From assembly GCF_009372235.1 (NCBI RefSeq), contig NZ_ML762921.1, forward strand, positions 372,001 to 436,000: a DNA stretch of 64,000 nt, given 5' to 3'. This document shows positions 1 through 9,834 of the stretch, piece after piece. Positions within the stretch are counted from its first letter, which is position 1, and every line of letters starts with the position of its first letter. The notes under the pieces were generated by a model. It did not search any database. It was not told the DNA's origin and worked only from the letters and a program-made list of their open reading frames with translations. Origin of the DNA: Dickeya oryzae (GTDB lineage Bacteria > Pseudomonadota > Gammaproteobacteria > Enterobacterales > Enterobacteriaceae). The position numbers were made by a program, and so were the translations under genes.

Positions 1-570
1 GCCCTGCAACCTGTACTGGTGGACTCACCCATCAGGTTGAATTTGCAGGTGGAAGATGAAACCCGAACCCAGGAGCGCCTGCGCCGGGGTGAAGTGGTGG
101 GAGCCGTGAGTATTCAGCCGCAGCCGCTGCCAAGCTGTCTGGTGGATAAACTGGGCGCGCTGGATTATCTGTTCGTCGCCTCGCCAGGCTTCGCCAATCG
201 CTACTTTCCTAACGGGGTAACACGTTCGGCGCTGCTGCGTGCGCCAGTGGTGGCGTTCGACCATTTGGATGATATGCATCAGGCATTTTTGCAGCAAAAT
301 TTCGACCTGCCGCCGGGTAGCGTACCCTGCCACATCGTTAACTCATCTGAGGCTTTCGTACAGCTTGCCCGTCAGGGCACCACCTGCTGTATGATCCCCC
401 ATTTGCAGATCGAACGCGAACTGGCGAATGGCGAGCTTATCGACCTGACACCGGGGCTATGCCAGCGCCGTATGCTGTACTGGCATCGTTTCGCGCCGGA
501 AAGCAGAATGATGCGGCAGGTGACTGACGCCCTGCTCACGCACGGACGCCAGGTTCTACGTCAATCCTGA
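1..570 (+). CDS. argP: ArgP (IciA) LysR-family regulator, 3' part
   Basis: This is the C-terminal part of ArgP, the LysR-type regulator that controls argO, dapB, lysC and other lysine/arginine-linked genes in E. coli. The reading frame is open from the first base, so the gene starts upstream of the window and its DNA-binding domain is missing here. The visible 189 residues cover most of the effector-binding domain and are nearly collinear with E. coli ArgP, including stretches such as [20 protein letters not shown] and [18 protein letters not shown]. It converges with yggE, with only 32 bases between the stop codons. The usual target argO, which sits next to yggE in E. coli, is not in this window. 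The assignment is very secure by sequence recall of the E. coli protein. Confidence 0.97.
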   Translation, partial: ALQPVLVDSPIRLNLQVEDETRTQERLRRGEVVGAVSIQPQPLPSCLVDKLGALDYLFVASPGFANRYFPNGVTRSALLRAPVVAFDHLDDMHQAFLQQNFDLPPGSVPCHIVNSSEAFVQLARQGTTCCMIPHLQIERELANGELIDLTPGLCQRRMLYWHRFAPESRMMRQVTDALLTHGRQVLRQS

Positions 571-596
571 ATTCGTCAGGCCGACTCGCTTACGCG

Positions 597-611
597 GCGC
601 CCTCAGGGCGC
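597..611. other. Short palindrome at the argP/yggE convergent ends
   Basis: GCGCCCT and AGGGCGC form a perfect 7-bp inverted repeat around one central base. It overlaps the yggE stop codon and lies just past argP. It could fold in either transcript, but neither side is followed by a U-run, so a terminator role is only possible. Confidence 0.35.
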
Positions 612-1325
612 TCGCTGTAATTCAAACACCACATCCACCTGATCATCAAAGTGAATAGTCTGCTGTTCGTAGGTTTGCGCCACCTCGCTTTGCGCCGCCA
701 TATTGGTGGTTTTGAACATACGCGCAGCTGGTATCGGCTGGTAGTTGGCAACGTGGTAACGAATACTGTAAACCGGCCCCAGCGTAGCGTTAAACCCAGA
801 GGCTAACGACTGCGCCTGTAATGTCGCCTGCTCTATCGCTTTTTTACGCGCCTGTTCACGGTAGGTATCCGGGTTAGACACCCCCAGTTCCACCGCCCGA
901 ATCTCGTTAAGACCCGATTTGAGCGCGCCATCCAGCAATTCATTGAGCTTATCTAACTGACGCAGCGTGACTTCCACCTGCCGCACCGCACGGTACCCTT
1001 TCAGGACCGAGCCGCCGTTCTTCAGGTAATCGTACTCTGGTTGGGTGCGCAAATTGGCCGCGTTGATATCTTTCTTGTCGATACCGTTTTTATCCAGAAA
1101 AGCAAAGTATTGCGCGACACGATCATCCACCTGCTTTTTGGCGTCGGACACATCTTTGGAGGACACGCTCACTTCTATCGCCAGCCGGGCGATATCCGGC
1201 GTTGCATCCACACTCGCCGTACCGGAAGTCACAATGTGCGGCCCACTGGGCAACTCATTACCGGCCTGTGCCGTCAGTGACGACAAACCGAGCAGCATAG
1301 TCAAAACCAGAACGTTCAGCTTCAC
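603..1325 (-). CDS. yggE: YggE, periplasmic SIMPL-domain protein
   Basis: This is a 240-residue SIMPL (DUF541) protein, linked in E. coli to oxidative-stress defence; its biochemical activity is unknown. The N-terminus has a Sec signal peptide with a probable cleavage after AQA, followed by GNELPSGPHIVTSGTASV, which matches E. coli YggE closely. The GTG start at 1325 is preferred over an upstream ATG at 1343 because AAGGAGA lies about six bases ahead of the GTG and because the signal peptide then has normal length. The gene converges with argP. In E. coli, argO follows yggE upstream; here plaR is the neighbour. Confidence 0.93.
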   Translation of the reverse strand: MKLNVLVLTMLLGLSSLTAQAGNELPSGPHIVTSGTASVDATPDIARLAIEVSVSSKDVSDAKKQVDDRVAQYFAFLDKNGIDKKDINAANLRTQPEYDYLKNGGSVLKGYRAVRQVEVTLRQLDKLNELLDGALKSGLNEIRAVELGVSNPDTYREQARKKAIEQATLQAQSLASGFNATLGPVYSIRYHVANYQPIPAARMFKTTNMAAQSEVAQTYEQQTIHFDDQVDVVFELQRAP

Positions 1326-1473
1326 AGTATCTCCTTTGCGCATGAGTGAGTGACGAAGCCTACCCGGGGCAGGCTTTATTCACTATAGGCGAATGTCTGA
1401 ATAGGTGAATGTCTGGATAGATGAATGCGCGAATACCGGCTAAACATCGAGAAACACAATGCCAAACGCCCGC

Positions 1474-2295
1474 TTACGCCGCAGGCGGTGTAAATCCTAA
1501 CTCAAGGGAAATAGTGCGGGCGGTTTCCCGTAAGGGGTCAACCAGCGTATCAATCCCCATCTGTTGCAAACGCGCCATCGACAGCGAAATGGAAACGGCA
1601 TAGGCCACCCGATGCTGAATATCAAACACCGGCGCAGAAATACAGGAAACCCCTAATTCATTCTCTTCCCGGTCCATCGCCAACCCCTGGCGGCGAATTT
1701 CCGCCAGTTCCTGTTGCATGGCGGGAAGCTCAACGATGGTGTTATCAGTCAGAGGATAAATACTGTTCTGATGGGTCCGCCAGTATTCTGCAGGGTAATC
1801 CTCCGCGCCGTAGGCCATGAAAATCTTCCCCATCGCCGAACTGTGCAAAGGCATATGCTGGCCGATGTAAGCACGGGTACGCATCATGCCGGTAGTCGGT
1901 TCCAGCTTATAAATCAGAATCGCGTGGTCATCTTCACGCGTTGAGAAGTTAACAGTCTCCCCTACCATCAGGTTCAACGCCTCAAGGTGCGGTGCCGCTA
2001 CGTGCAACACATTTAACGACGAGAGCGCCTTCTGGCCGATAGCAATAAACTTGGTGGTCAGTCGATAACTGCCTGGCTGACGTGCAGGCACCACGTAACC
2101 ACACCCGGCCAGACCTTGCAACAAGCGATGGACGGTACTTTTATTCATGCCGGACAACTCAGCAATCCGCGCCAACGGGCACCCGTTGGGATAGTCGCTA
2201 AGTATTTCGATCAACTGTAAACCGCGAAACAGGCTTTGACTTCCCAGCGGCTTTTCCGCCTTCCCCTCGTCATCAATGCTATGTTCATTTATCAC
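1474..2295 (-). CDS. plaR: PlaR/YiaJ, IclR-family repressor
   Basis: This IclR-family regulator is closest to E. coli YiaJ, repressor of the yiaK-S ascorbate/gulonate-type sugar acid operon; the Dickeya homologue is called PlaR. It has an N-terminal winged helix-turn-helix (about residues 20-75, with GSQSLFRGL and MNKSTVHRLLQGL) and an IclR effector-binding domain (about 90-270, with EDDHAILIYKLEPTTGM and DREENELGVSCI). The GTG start at 2295 is chosen because GAGGAAG lies about eight bases upstream; an in-frame ATG at 2313 is the alternative. No sugar-acid operon lies beside it, so it probably acts at a distance. It sits where E. coli has argO. KdgR was considered and set aside, since the sequence follows YiaJ much more closely. 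Confidence 0.88.
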   Translation of the reverse strand: MINEHSIDDEGKAEKPLGSQSLFRGLQLIEILSDYPNGCPLARIAELSGMNKSTVHRLLQGLAGCGYVVPARQPGSYRLTTKFIAIGQKALSSLNVLHVAAPHLEALNLMVGETVNFSTREDDHAILIYKLEPTTGMMRTRAYIGQHMPLHSSAMGKIFMAYGAEDYPAEYWRTHQNSIYPLTDNTIVELPAMQQELAEIRRQGLAMDREENELGVSCISAPVFDIQHRVAYAVSISLSMARLQQMGIDTLVDPLRETARTISLELGFTPPAA

Positions 2296-2444
2296 GTCTG
2301 ATCTTCCTCTCATTACGCCCGCCAGGACATCCACCTCTGCCGGGACAAAGACCATCATGAAACAGCATGTTATGCGATGCAATAGAGGAAATAGCTCACA
2401 CTCCGCTACAGACAACAGCCGCAGGCATAAATTCGCATGAAAAA

Positions 2445-3326
2445 CTACAGTGTCGGCGCGCCCTGCGACCCCGTATGGGCTGACGGCGAATGGTGCAAAT
2501 GCACATCCATCTGTGGATACGGAATACCGATACGGTGCTCATCCAACGCCCGTTTGAAGTTCTCCAACAGATCCCAATACACCGCCGCCGCATCGCCATT
2601 ATTGGTCCACACCCGCACCACAAAGTTAAGCGAAGACGGCCCCAGCTCATTGAGCCGAATAGTGACGCCATTATCATGCAGAATACGGTTATCCGCCGCG
2701 ACGATAGCGCCCAGTACATTTTTCACCACATCGATATCCGCGTCATAGGCCACGCCGACAATAATTTCAGTACGACGATTCGGCTCACGGGAACTGTTGA
2801 TAATATTCCCGGCGATAATTTTGCCATTTGGCACTACGATGACTTTGCCGTCGGCCGTCAGCAGCGTGGTGGAAAAAATTTGTACCTGAGTCACCGTGCC
2901 CGCAATGCCACCCAAATCCACCGACTCCCCGGTGCGAAAAGGCCGGAACATCACCAGCAGCACCCCGGCAGCAAAATTCGATAGCGAACCTTGTAAAGCC
3001 AGACCAACCGCCAGACCGGCGGCACCCAACACCGCAATGACCGATGTGGTTTGCACCCCCACCCGACTTAGCGCTGCTATCAGCGTGAAAGCGATAATGC
3101 CGTAGCGCACCATCGCAGACAAAAAGTCCGCCACCGTGACGTCAATACCACGAGTGACCATCAGCCGGTTTAGTGTGTTCGCCATCATGCGGGCAATCAG
3201 CATCCCAACAGACAAAATCACCAGTGAGGCGACAATGTTCACCGCATACTGCAACAGAATGTGTTGATTATTCACCAGCCAGCTCTGCAGGCGTCCCATG
3301 CTTTCAGCTACGTTGAGTTCTTCCAT
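2445..3326 (-). CDS. mscS: MscS small-conductance mechanosensitive channel
   Basis: MscS is the inner-membrane heptameric channel that opens on hypo-osmotic shock. The 293 residues align with E. coli MscS from the first residue (MEELNV). TM1 is about residues 25-55, TM2 65-90 and the pore helix TM3 95-128, with the Gly/Ala-packed pattern and gate leucines L105 and L109 in [13 protein letters not shown]. The cytoplasmic vestibule follows ([20 protein letters not shown]). The C-terminal tail differs from E. coli and runs a few residues longer. It lies downstream of fbaA on the same strand, separated by a terminator, so it probably has its own promoter. Confidence 0.96.
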   Translation of the reverse strand: MEELNVAESMGRLQSWLVNNQHILLQYAVNIVASLVILSVGMLIARMMANTLNRLMVTRGIDVTVADFLSAMVRYGIIAFTLIAALSRVGVQTTSVIAVLGAAGLAVGLALQGSLSNFAAGVLLVMFRPFRTGESVDLGGIAGTVTQVQIFSTTLLTADGKVIVVPNGKIIAGNIINSSREPNRRTEIIVGVAYDADIDVVKNVLGAIVAADNRILHDNGVTIRLNELGPSSLNFVVRVWTNNGDAAAVYWDLLENFKRALDEHRIGIPYPQMDVHLHHSPSAHTGSQGAPTL

Positions 3327-3372
3327 TTGTTCGCTCCTGTTAGCATCATGTGCATTATCGGTATGCAGATAA

Positions 3373-3396
3373 AATTAAGGCTCCCGTAGGAGCCTT
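3373..3396 (-). terminator. Rho-independent terminator after fbaA
   Basis: AAGGCTCC and GGAGCCTT form an 8-bp stem around a four-base loop. On the minus strand it is followed by a T-rich stretch. It lies 60 bases past the fbaA stop and separates the fbaA transcript from mscS. Confidence 0.8.
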
Positions 3397-3454
3397 AGTC
3401 AAATTATTACGTCGATAATTACAACCGGTTCAATCATGACAACCGGTTTGATAA

Positions 3455-4531
3455 TTACAGCACGTCAACCGCGTTCAGTTCTTTAAACGCTTGTTCCAGA
3501 CGCGCCACCATGGTCACCTGACCGGCACGCAGCCAGACACGTGGGTCATAGTATTTCTTGTTCGGCTTGTCGTCGCCTTCCGGGTTACCCAGCTGGCCCT
3601 GCAGATAGCCTTCGTTTTTCTTGTAGTAATTCAGGATGCCTTCCCAGGTCGCCCACTGGGTGTCGGTATCGATATTCATCTTCACCACACCGTAGCTGAC
3701 TGCTTCGGCGATTTCTGCTGCGGAAGAACCGGAACCGCCGTGGAACACGAAGTCCAGGCTGTTGTGCGGCAGGTTGAATTTCTTAGAGACATATTCCTGA
3801 GAGTTACGCAGGATTTTCGGCGTCAGTTGTACGTTACCCGGCTTATACACACCGTGTACGTTACCGAAAGAAGCCGCGATGGTGAAACGAGGGCTGATAG
3901 CGTTCAGTTTTTCGTAGGCATAAGCCACATCTTCCGGCTGGGTATACAGCGCAGAGTTGTCCAGATGGCTATTGTCCACGCCGTCTTCTTCACCACCGGT
4001 GCAGCCCAGTTCGATTTCAAGCGTCATGTCCAGTTTGGCCATACGCGCCAGATACTTGCTGCAAATCTCGATGTTTTCTTCCAGCGATTCTTCCGACAGG
4101 TCGATCATGTGAGAAGAGAACAGCGGTTTACCGGTCGCGGCGTAGTGTTTCTCACCGGCATCCAGCAGACCGTCAAGCCATGGCAGCAGTTTCTTCGCGC
4201 AATGGTCGGTGTGCAAAATCACCGGAATACCATAGTGTTCTGCCATCTGGTGTACATGATGAGCACCAGAAATCGCACCCAGAATTGCCGCCTGCTGACC
4301 TTCAGCTTTCAGGCCTTTACCGGCAGTAAATGCAGCACCACCGTTGGAGAACTGAACGATTACCGGCGCGCGCACTTTGGCTGCGGCTTCAAGAACGGCG
4401 TTAATGGAGTCGGTACCGACACAGTTAACCGCCGGCAGTGCAAAGTTATTTTCTTTGGCAATGGCGAATACTTTCTGAACGTCATCACCAGTGATGACAC
4501 CAGGTTTTACGAAATCAAAGATTTTAGACAT
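3455..4531 (-). CDS. fbaA: Class II fructose-bisphosphate aldolase
   Basis: FbaA is the zinc-dependent aldolase that splits fructose 1,6-bisphosphate into glyceraldehyde 3-phosphate and dihydroxyacetone phosphate. The 358-residue product starts MSKIFDFVKPGVITGDDV, matching E. coli; longer in-frame extensions upstream are not conserved. Zinc-ligand regions are visible (ILHTDHCAKK, LEIELGCTGG, NVHGVY, FVFHGGSGSS), as is the phosphate-binding NIDTDTQWATW segment. It is downstream of pgk on the same strand with a 189-base spacer that contains a stem-loop, the usual epd-pgk-fbaA arrangement. Confidence 0.97.
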   Translation of the reverse strand: MSKIFDFVKPGVITGDDVQKVFAIAKENNFALPAVNCVGTDSINAVLEAAAKVRAPVIVQFSNGGAAFTAGKGLKAEGQQAAILGAISGAHHVHQMAEHYGIPVILHTDHCAKKLLPWLDGLLDAGEKHYAATGKPLFSSHMIDLSEESLEENIEICSKYLARMAKLDMTLEIELGCTGGEEDGVDNSHLDNSALYTQPEDVAYAYEKLNAISPRFTIAASFGNVHGVYKPGNVQLTPKILRNSQEYVSKKFNLPHNSLDFVFHGGSGSSAAEIAEAVSYGVVKMNIDTDTQWATWEGILNYYKKNEGYLQGQLGNPEGDDKPNKKYYDPRVWLRAGQVTMVARLEQAFKELNAVDVL

Positions 4532-4649
4532 GTCACGTGTCCTGTTTCGTTGGCCGTGGAGGGTTAGAGATTTGTCTGTTACTGCATTATCGTCGGCAAT
4601 ACCGTGACTGCCGACATGACTACCATTTGTTGCTGCTGGTATTGCTACC

Positions 4650-4675
4650 GGTAGCCCGGCTTTCACCGGGTTACC
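4650..4675 (-). other. Intercistronic stem-loop between pgk and fbaA
   Basis: GGTAGCCCGG and CCGGGTTACC can pair with a single mismatch around a six-base loop in the pgk-fbaA spacer. There is no U-run, so it looks like an mRNA-stabilising or processing hairpin, not a terminator. Confidence 0.45.
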
Positions 4676-4720
4676 AGGAGGCGAGATATTCTCCCACCTC
4701 AAATGACTGACGAAAAACGC

Positions 4721-5884
4721 TTACTGACGAGCGCGTTCTTCCAGCATCACCACTGCCGGCAGTTTTTTACCTTCCACAAACTCCAGGAAAGCGCCGCCGC
4801 CGGTAGAAATATAGGAGATCTTGTCGGCAATGCCGAACAGATCGATTGCCGCCAGCGTATCACCGCCGCCTGCGATGGAGAAAGCATCGCTGTTGGCGAT
4901 AGCATTCGCCACAATCTCCGTCCCTTTACGGAAGTTCGGGAATTCGAATACACCAACCGGGCCATTCCACAGAATCGTCTTGGCGTTTTTCAGGATGTCA
5001 GCCAGACGTTCGGCAGACACATCGCCCAGGTCCAGAATCTGTTCATCATCTTTAATGGCAGCCACGGATTTCAACGTCGCGCTGGCAGTTTCGGAGAATT
5101 CTGTTGCAACACGTACATCGCTCGGTACCGGAATATCGCAGGTTTCCAGCAGTTTCTTCGCTTCTGGAATCAGTTCCGCTTCGTACAGCGATTTACCGAC
5201 GTTATGGCCTTGGGCAGCCACGAAAGTATTGGCGATACCACCACCGACGATCAGCTGGTCAGCAATTTTAGACAGTGAATCCAGCACCGTCAGCTTGGTA
5301 GACACTTTGGAACCACCGACGATAGCCACCATCGGACGAGCCGGGTTACTCAATGCTTTACCCAGTGCTTCCAGTTCATCAGACAGCAGCGGGCCGGCAC
5401 AAGCGATCGGGGCGAATTTGCCGACACCGTGAGTTGAAGCCTGCGCACGGTGTGCAGTACCGAACGCATCCATCACAAACACATCGCACAGTGCGGCGTA
5501 TTTTTTGGACAGCACTTCGTCGTCTTTCTTCTCACCCTTGTTGAAGCGGACGTTTTCCAGTACGACCAGCTCACCTTCGGCCACATCAACGCCGTCCAGG
5601 TAATCTTTCGCCAGACGCACCGGCGCAGACAGATGGTCTTTCAGGTAGTTGACTACCGGCAGCAGGGAGAATTCTTCGTTGTACTCGCCTTCGGTCGGGC
5701 GGCCCAGATGGGATGTCACCATCACGCGGGCACCCTGCTTCAGGGCGATTTCAATGGTCGGCAGGGATGCGCGGATGCGGGCGTCAGACGTCACTTTGCC
5801 ATCTTTAACCGGCACGTTCAGATCCGCACGGATCAGCACGCGTTTGCCAGCCAAATCCAGGTCGGTCATCTTAATTACAGCCAT
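4721..5884 (-). CDS. pgk: Phosphoglycerate kinase
   Basis: Pgk transfers the phosphate of 1,3-bisphosphoglycerate to ADP in glycolysis. The 387 residues match the usual enterobacterial length. Visible hallmarks are the N-terminal substrate motif [11 protein letters not shown], the [16 protein letters not shown] loop, the hinge region and the C-terminal nucleotide-binding [10 protein letters not shown] and [10 protein letters not shown] motifs. The ATG start at 5884 lies 67 bases past the epd stop. It is the middle gene of the epd-pgk-fbaA cluster. Confidence 0.98.
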   Translation of the reverse strand: MAVIKMTDLDLAGKRVLIRADLNVPVKDGKVTSDARIRASLPTIEIALKQGARVMVTSHLGRPTEGEYNEEFSLLPVVNYLKDHLSAPVRLAKDYLDGVDVAEGELVVLENVRFNKGEKKDDEVLSKKYAALCDVFVMDAFGTAHRAQASTHGVGKFAPIACAGPLLSDELEALGKALSNPARPMVAIVGGSKVSTKLTVLDSLSKIADQLIVGGGIANTFVAAQGHNVGKSLYEAELIPEAKKLLETCDIPVPSDVRVATEFSETASATLKSVAAIKDDEQILDLGDVSAERLADILKNAKTILWNGPVGVFEFPNFRKGTEIVANAIANSDAFSIAGGGDTLAAIDLFGIADKISYISTGGGAFLEFVEGKKLPAVVMLEERARQ

Positions 5885-5951
5885 GGTGAATCCTCTTGTT
5901 GATTCTCTTTAAAGTTGCTTGAGTGAGGTGTCGGTTTCCCGGCACCGCCTA

Positions 5952-6968
5952 TCAGAAACCGCAGGCCGCCATCGCCCATGTTGTATCCAACATCCGATTG
6001 GCAAAGCCCCATTCGTTATCGCACCAGACCAGCGTCTTGATCAGATGCCCTCCGCTGACCCGGGTTTGCGTCCCATCCACTATCGCGCTGTGCGGGTCGT
6101 GGTTGAAGTCCACTGAGACCAACGGCAAATCGGTATAATCAACTATACCACGAAATGTATTCTGCGCTGACTGGCGAAACAGCATATTGATTTCACTTAC
6201 GTTTACCGCGTTTTTCACGCTGACACTAAGATCAATAGCCGTGACATTGATAGTCGGCACCCGCACCGAAATCGCTTCAAAACGGTCTTCAAATTTCGGA
6301 AAGAAACGGGTAATACCCACCGCCAGTTTGGTGTCCACCGGGATGATCGATTGACTGGCAGCACGGGTACGCCGCAGGTCATGGTGATACGCATCGATCA
6401 CCGGTTGGTCGTTCATCGACGCATGGATCGTCGTCACGGTACCGCTCTCGATGCCATACGCATCGTCCAGCAGTTTAATAATCGGAATAATACAGTTGGT
6501 GGTGCAGGAGGCATTGGATACCAGACGGTGAGCCGAGTGTAGATCCTGATGATTAACGCCATACACAATGGTGGCATCAAGATCTGGCGCACCGGGGTGG
6601 GAGAACAGCACTTTTTTCGCGCCTGCCGCCAGATGGGCTTCACCATCGGCACGGCTACCGTACACACCGCTGCAATCCAGCACGATATCAACACCCAGCT
6701 CGCCCCACGGCAGGGAGCGGAGATCCGGCTCATGCAACAGGCGAATAGTGTCATCCCCTACCAATAAGCGATCGCACTCCTGACGGACATCCCACGAAAA
6801 ACGGCCATGGCTGCTATCGTACTTGAGCAGATGGGCAATCCCTTCGGCATTGGCCAGCTCATTAATCGCCACCACCGTGATTTCGGCTCGCCGACCTGAT
6901 TCATACAACGCACGCAGAACGCTGCGACCTATACGACCAAAGCCATTTATCGCAATACGGATTGTCAT
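5952..6968 (-). CDS. epd: D-erythrose-4-phosphate dehydrogenase
   Basis: Epd oxidises erythrose 4-phosphate to 4-phosphoerythronate, the first step of the DXP-dependent pyridoxal 5'-phosphate pathway. The fold is GAPDH-like, with NAD-binding GFGRIGR at residues 9-15 and the catalytic cysteine C155 in SNASCTTN. Features that set Epd apart from GapA are present, such as [20 protein letters not shown] and the closing [16 protein letters not shown]. Its position ahead of pgk and fbaA is conserved. The 470-base region upstream of the start holds an ERIC-like repeat and the tktA terminator. Confidence 0.95.
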   Translation of the reverse strand: MTIRIAINGFGRIGRSVLRALYESGRRAEITVVAINELANAEGIAHLLKYDSSHGRFSWDVRQECDRLLVGDDTIRLLHEPDLRSLPWGELGVDIVLDCSGVYGSRADGEAHLAAGAKKVLFSHPGAPDLDATIVYGVNHQDLHSAHRLVSNASCTTNCIIPIIKLLDDAYGIESGTVTTIHASMNDQPVIDAYHHDLRRTRAASQSIIPVDTKLAVGITRFFPKFEDRFEAISVRVPTINVTAIDLSVSVKNAVNVSEINMLFRQSAQNTFRGIVDYTDLPLVSVDFNHDPHSAIVDGTQTRVSGGHLIKTLVWCDNEWGFANRMLDTTWAMAACGF

Positions 6969-7031
6969 GAAATTCCCTGTGTAGTGATAAAAGCATTGCG
7001 CGTTATAGGATAATCAGTACGCCACCAGAAA

Positions 7032-7167
7032 TATACCCACCATACTTCAAGTTGCAGGTGTGTTGGCTGCATTACTCGGCCCATCCCTGGGCCTCGCCCT
7101 TTCAGGGCCGCAGCACGCTGCGTTCAACACGCGAGCGTGTTGTCCTGCAACTCGATTATTGGGGTAT
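7032..7167. repeat. ERIC-family element with an atypical centre
   Basis: The termini (TATACCC...ACTTCAAGTTGCAGG and CCTGCAACTCGATTATTGGGGTATA) match those of the 127-bp ERIC at 19701-19827, but the middle is different. It lacks the GTGAATCCC...GGGTGAACG core and instead has its own palindromic segments (GGCCC...GGGCC and ACACGCGAGCGTGT). The whole is 136 bp long. The 6969-7441 gap otherwise holds only promoter-type sequence and the tktA terminator. Confidence 0.7.
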
Positions 7168-7385
7168 AAACCGCTTGTTGCACAGGACGTGTCATCACGT
7201 AAAGCCTGCTGATAGTGTTGTTGCCAAACGCTGTCACACCAACAACTGAAACGCTTCAGCTAGCATAAACGAATTGCCTGGTAAAAGAAATATGGCGGCC
7301 GGGAGGATGCCAGAAGAGTGATCCGCATCAAATAATTACCGCACAGTTTGTTCAACCCAGGTGTTAACCCCAGACTAGCGGGATC

Positions 7386-7414
7386 AAAAAAGGCCGGGAA
7401 ACCATCCCGGCCTT
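7386..7414 (-). terminator. Rho-independent terminator after tktA
   Basis: AAGGCCGGG and CCCGGCCTT form a 9-bp stem with a seven-base loop, followed on the minus strand by a run of Ts. It starts 28 bases past the tktA stop. Confidence 0.88.
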
Positions 7415-7441
7415 ACAAGAACGGCTAACTGCAGAACAGCG

Positions 7442-9436
7442 TTATTTCAGCAGCGCTTTCGCCTTCGCCACCACGTTATCGGTAGTGAAGCCAAATACGT
7501 CGAACAGTTTTTCTGCCGGTGCGGATTCGCCAAAGCTTTCCATACCAACAATCGCGCCATTGAGGCCAACATACTTGTACCAGTAGTCAGCGATACCCGC
7601 TTCGATCGCCACACGGGCGCTCACAGCTGACGGTAGCACCGCTTCACGGTAGGCCGCATCCTGTTTGTCGAATGCATCGGTAGACGGCATGGACACCACG
7701 CGCGCTTTAACGCCTTCTTCGCTCAGTTTCTGCCAGGCAGCAACGGCCAGTTCGACTTCAGAACCGGTAGCGATAAGAATCAGCTGCGGCTGGCCGCCGC
7801 TGTCTTTCAGCACGTAAGCGCCTTTCGCGACATCAGCCAACTGCTGAGCAGTACGTTCCTGCTGCGCCAGATTCTGACGAGACAGAATCAACGCTGTCGG
7901 GCCGTCTTTACGTTCAATGGCGTATTTCCAGGCCACCGCGGTTTCAACCTGATCCGCCGGGCGCCAGGTGCTCATGTTTGGCGTCACACGCAGGCTGGCC
8001 AGTTGCTCTACCGGCTGATGGGTCGGGCCATCTTCGCCCAGACCGATGGAGTCATGGGTGTAAACATAGATGCTGCGCACTTTCATCAGTGCTGCCATAC
8101 GCACCGCATTACGGGCGTATTCCACAAACATCAGGAACGTTGCGGTGTACGGTACAAAACCGCCGTGCAGCGAAATACCGTTGGCAATGGCAGTCATGCC
8201 AAATTCACGCACCCCGTAATGGATGTAGTTACCCGCCGGGTCTTCATTCAGCGCTTTAGAACCAGACCAAATCGTCAGGTTGCTCGGTGCCAGGTCGGCA
8301 GAACCGCCCAGGAATTCCGGCAGCAGCTTGCCATAGGCTTCCAGCGCATTCTGCGAGGCTTTACGGCTGGCGATCTTGGCCGGGTTAGCCTGCAGTTGTT
8401 CGACAACTTTAGTCGACTCGGCCTGCCAGTTAGCCGGCAGTTCGCCGTTCACGCGACGAGTGAATTCAGCAGCCAGTTCCGGATAAGCGCTGGCATAGGC
8501 ATTGAACGCCTGTTGCCAGGCCGCTTCTTTGCTTTCACCAGCTTTGCGAGCATCCCAGGCGGCATAGATATCAGCCGGGATTTCAAACGGACCGTATTTC
8601 CAGCCCAATTGCTCGCGGGTCGCAGCGACTTCGGCATCACCCAACGGTGCGCCGTGGGAATCATGGGTACCGGCTTTGTTCGGAGAACCGAAACCAATCA
8701 CGGTTTTGCACAGCAGCAGCGACGGTTTGTCAGTGACGCTCTGCGCTTCTTTGATAGCGCGCTGGATGGCATCAGCATCATGACCATCGATGCCACGAAT
8801 TACGTGCCAGCCATAGGATTCAAAGCGGGCAGCGGTATCATCCGTGAACCAGCCTTCGATGTGGCCGTCGATGGAAATACCGTTGTCATCGTAGAACGCA
8901 ACCAGTTTACCCAGCTTCAGGGTACCCGCCAGTGAACAGACCTCATGAGAGATCCCTTCCATCATGCAACCATCACCCAGGAAGACATAGGTGTGATGGT
9001 CAACGATGTCGTGGCCCGGACGGTTGAACTGCGCAGCCAGTGTACGCTCGGCAATCGCCATACCGACTGCGTTAGCGATACCCTGTCCTAACGGCCCAGT
9101 GGTGGTTTCCACGCCCGGTGTATAACCCACTTCCGGGTGACCCGGCGTTCTGGAATGCAACTGGCGGAAGTTTTTCAGTTCTTCAATCGGCAAATCATAA
9201 CCCGTCAGATGCAACAGGCTGTAGATCAGCATGGAGGCATGACCGTTGGACAGCACGAAGCGATCGCGGTTAGCCCAGTGCGGGTTGGCCGGGTTATGGT
9301 TCAGATGGTCACGCCACAAGACTTCAGCGATATCAGCCATACCCATTGGTGCGCCGGGATGACCTGATTTGGCCTTCTGCACGCCATCCATACTCAACGC
9401 ACGGATAGCATTGGCAAGTTCTTTACGAGAGGACAT
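7442..9436 (-). CDS. tktA: Transketolase 1
   Basis: TktA transfers two-carbon units between sugar phosphates in the pentose phosphate pathway, using thiamine diphosphate. The 664 residues are of standard length. Visible motifs are the N-terminal [10 protein letters not shown], the ThDP/metal site [12 protein letters not shown] with downstream [12 protein letters not shown], the catalytic-glutamate region [14 protein letters not shown], and the C-terminal domain ending in [14 protein letters not shown]. The gene is monocistronic by the look of its own terminator and a roughly 400-base upstream gap (9437-9834), in which only the tsgA terminator and AT-rich promoter-type DNA are seen. Confidence 0.97.
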   Translation of the reverse strand: MSSRKELANAIRALSMDGVQKAKSGHPGAPMGMADIAEVLWRDHLNHNPANPHWANRDRFVLSNGHASMLIYSLLHLTGYDLPIEELKNFRQLHSRTPGHPEVGYTPGVETTTGPLGQGIANAVGMAIAERTLAAQFNRPGHDIVDHHTYVFLGDGCMMEGISHEVCSLAGTLKLGKLVAFYDDNGISIDGHIEGWFTDDTAARFESYGWHVIRGIDGHDADAIQRAIKEAQSVTDKPSLLLCKTVIGFGSPNKAGTHDSHGAPLGDAEVAATREQLGWKYGPFEIPADIYAAWDARKAGESKEAAWQQAFNAYASAYPELAAEFTRRVNGELPANWQAESTKVVEQLQANPAKIASRKASQNALEAYGKLLPEFLGGSADLAPSNLTIWSGSKALNEDPAGNYIHYGVREFGMTAIANGISLHGGFVPYTATFLMFVEYARNAVRMAALMKVRSIYVYTHDSIGLGEDGPTHQPVEQLASLRVTPNMSTWRPADQVETAVAWKYAIERKDGPTALILSRQNLAQQERTAQQLADVAKGAYVLKDSGGQPQLILIATGSEVELAVAAWQKLSEEGVKARVVSMPSTDAFDKQDAAYREAVLPSAVSARVAIEAGIADYWYKYVGLNGAIVGMESFGESAPAEKLFDVFGFTTDNVVAKAKALLK

Positions 9437-9756
9437 GCTTTACTCCAGATCGGATTGAACAGTTGCCTGTCGAACATAAAACATATGAATCAATGTGTTA
9501 GCTCAAAAAGGCAAAGAGAAGATATTCACAAATGTACATGAAAACCCAGCCGATTGCACATGGAACAGCAAGCGGAAAAAACGCACGAATCTGCTGACAT
9601 GCAGACCGTATAGCAGGCTTTCCTTTTCATCGGGGCGGTTTTATCTGCCTTAGCTCACACGATGTAGCAGCTTTACCTGTTTACGTCCGCCCGTTTGCGC
9701 CACCATAACACCACCGAGAGGTCATCTGCACGGCCTTCTTTAGAAGAGACACCGAT

Positions 9757-9784
9757 AAAAAAGGCATCCGGTCAGGATGCCTTT
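9757..9784 (-). terminator. Rho-independent terminator after tsgA
   Basis: AAAGGCATCC and GGATGCCTTT form a 10-bp stem around a five-base loop, with the A-run on the plus strand giving a U-run in the minus-strand transcript. It lies about 50 bases past the tsgA stop. Confidence 0.85.
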
Positions 9785-9834
9785 GTAACGTGGCTCATTA
9801 GCGAAAAATATCCACAACGGTAAGTCTGTACCGA

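Noticed and set aside
1474-2295. KdgR, the pectinolysis repressor
   Set aside because: The sequence follows E. coli YiaJ segment by segment and differs from KdgR throughout the helix-turn-helix and effector domain.
3491-4567. 358-codon plus-strand frame opposite fbaA
   Set aside because: fbaA on the other strand is a complete conserved gene of normal length; the frame is a by-product of its codon use.
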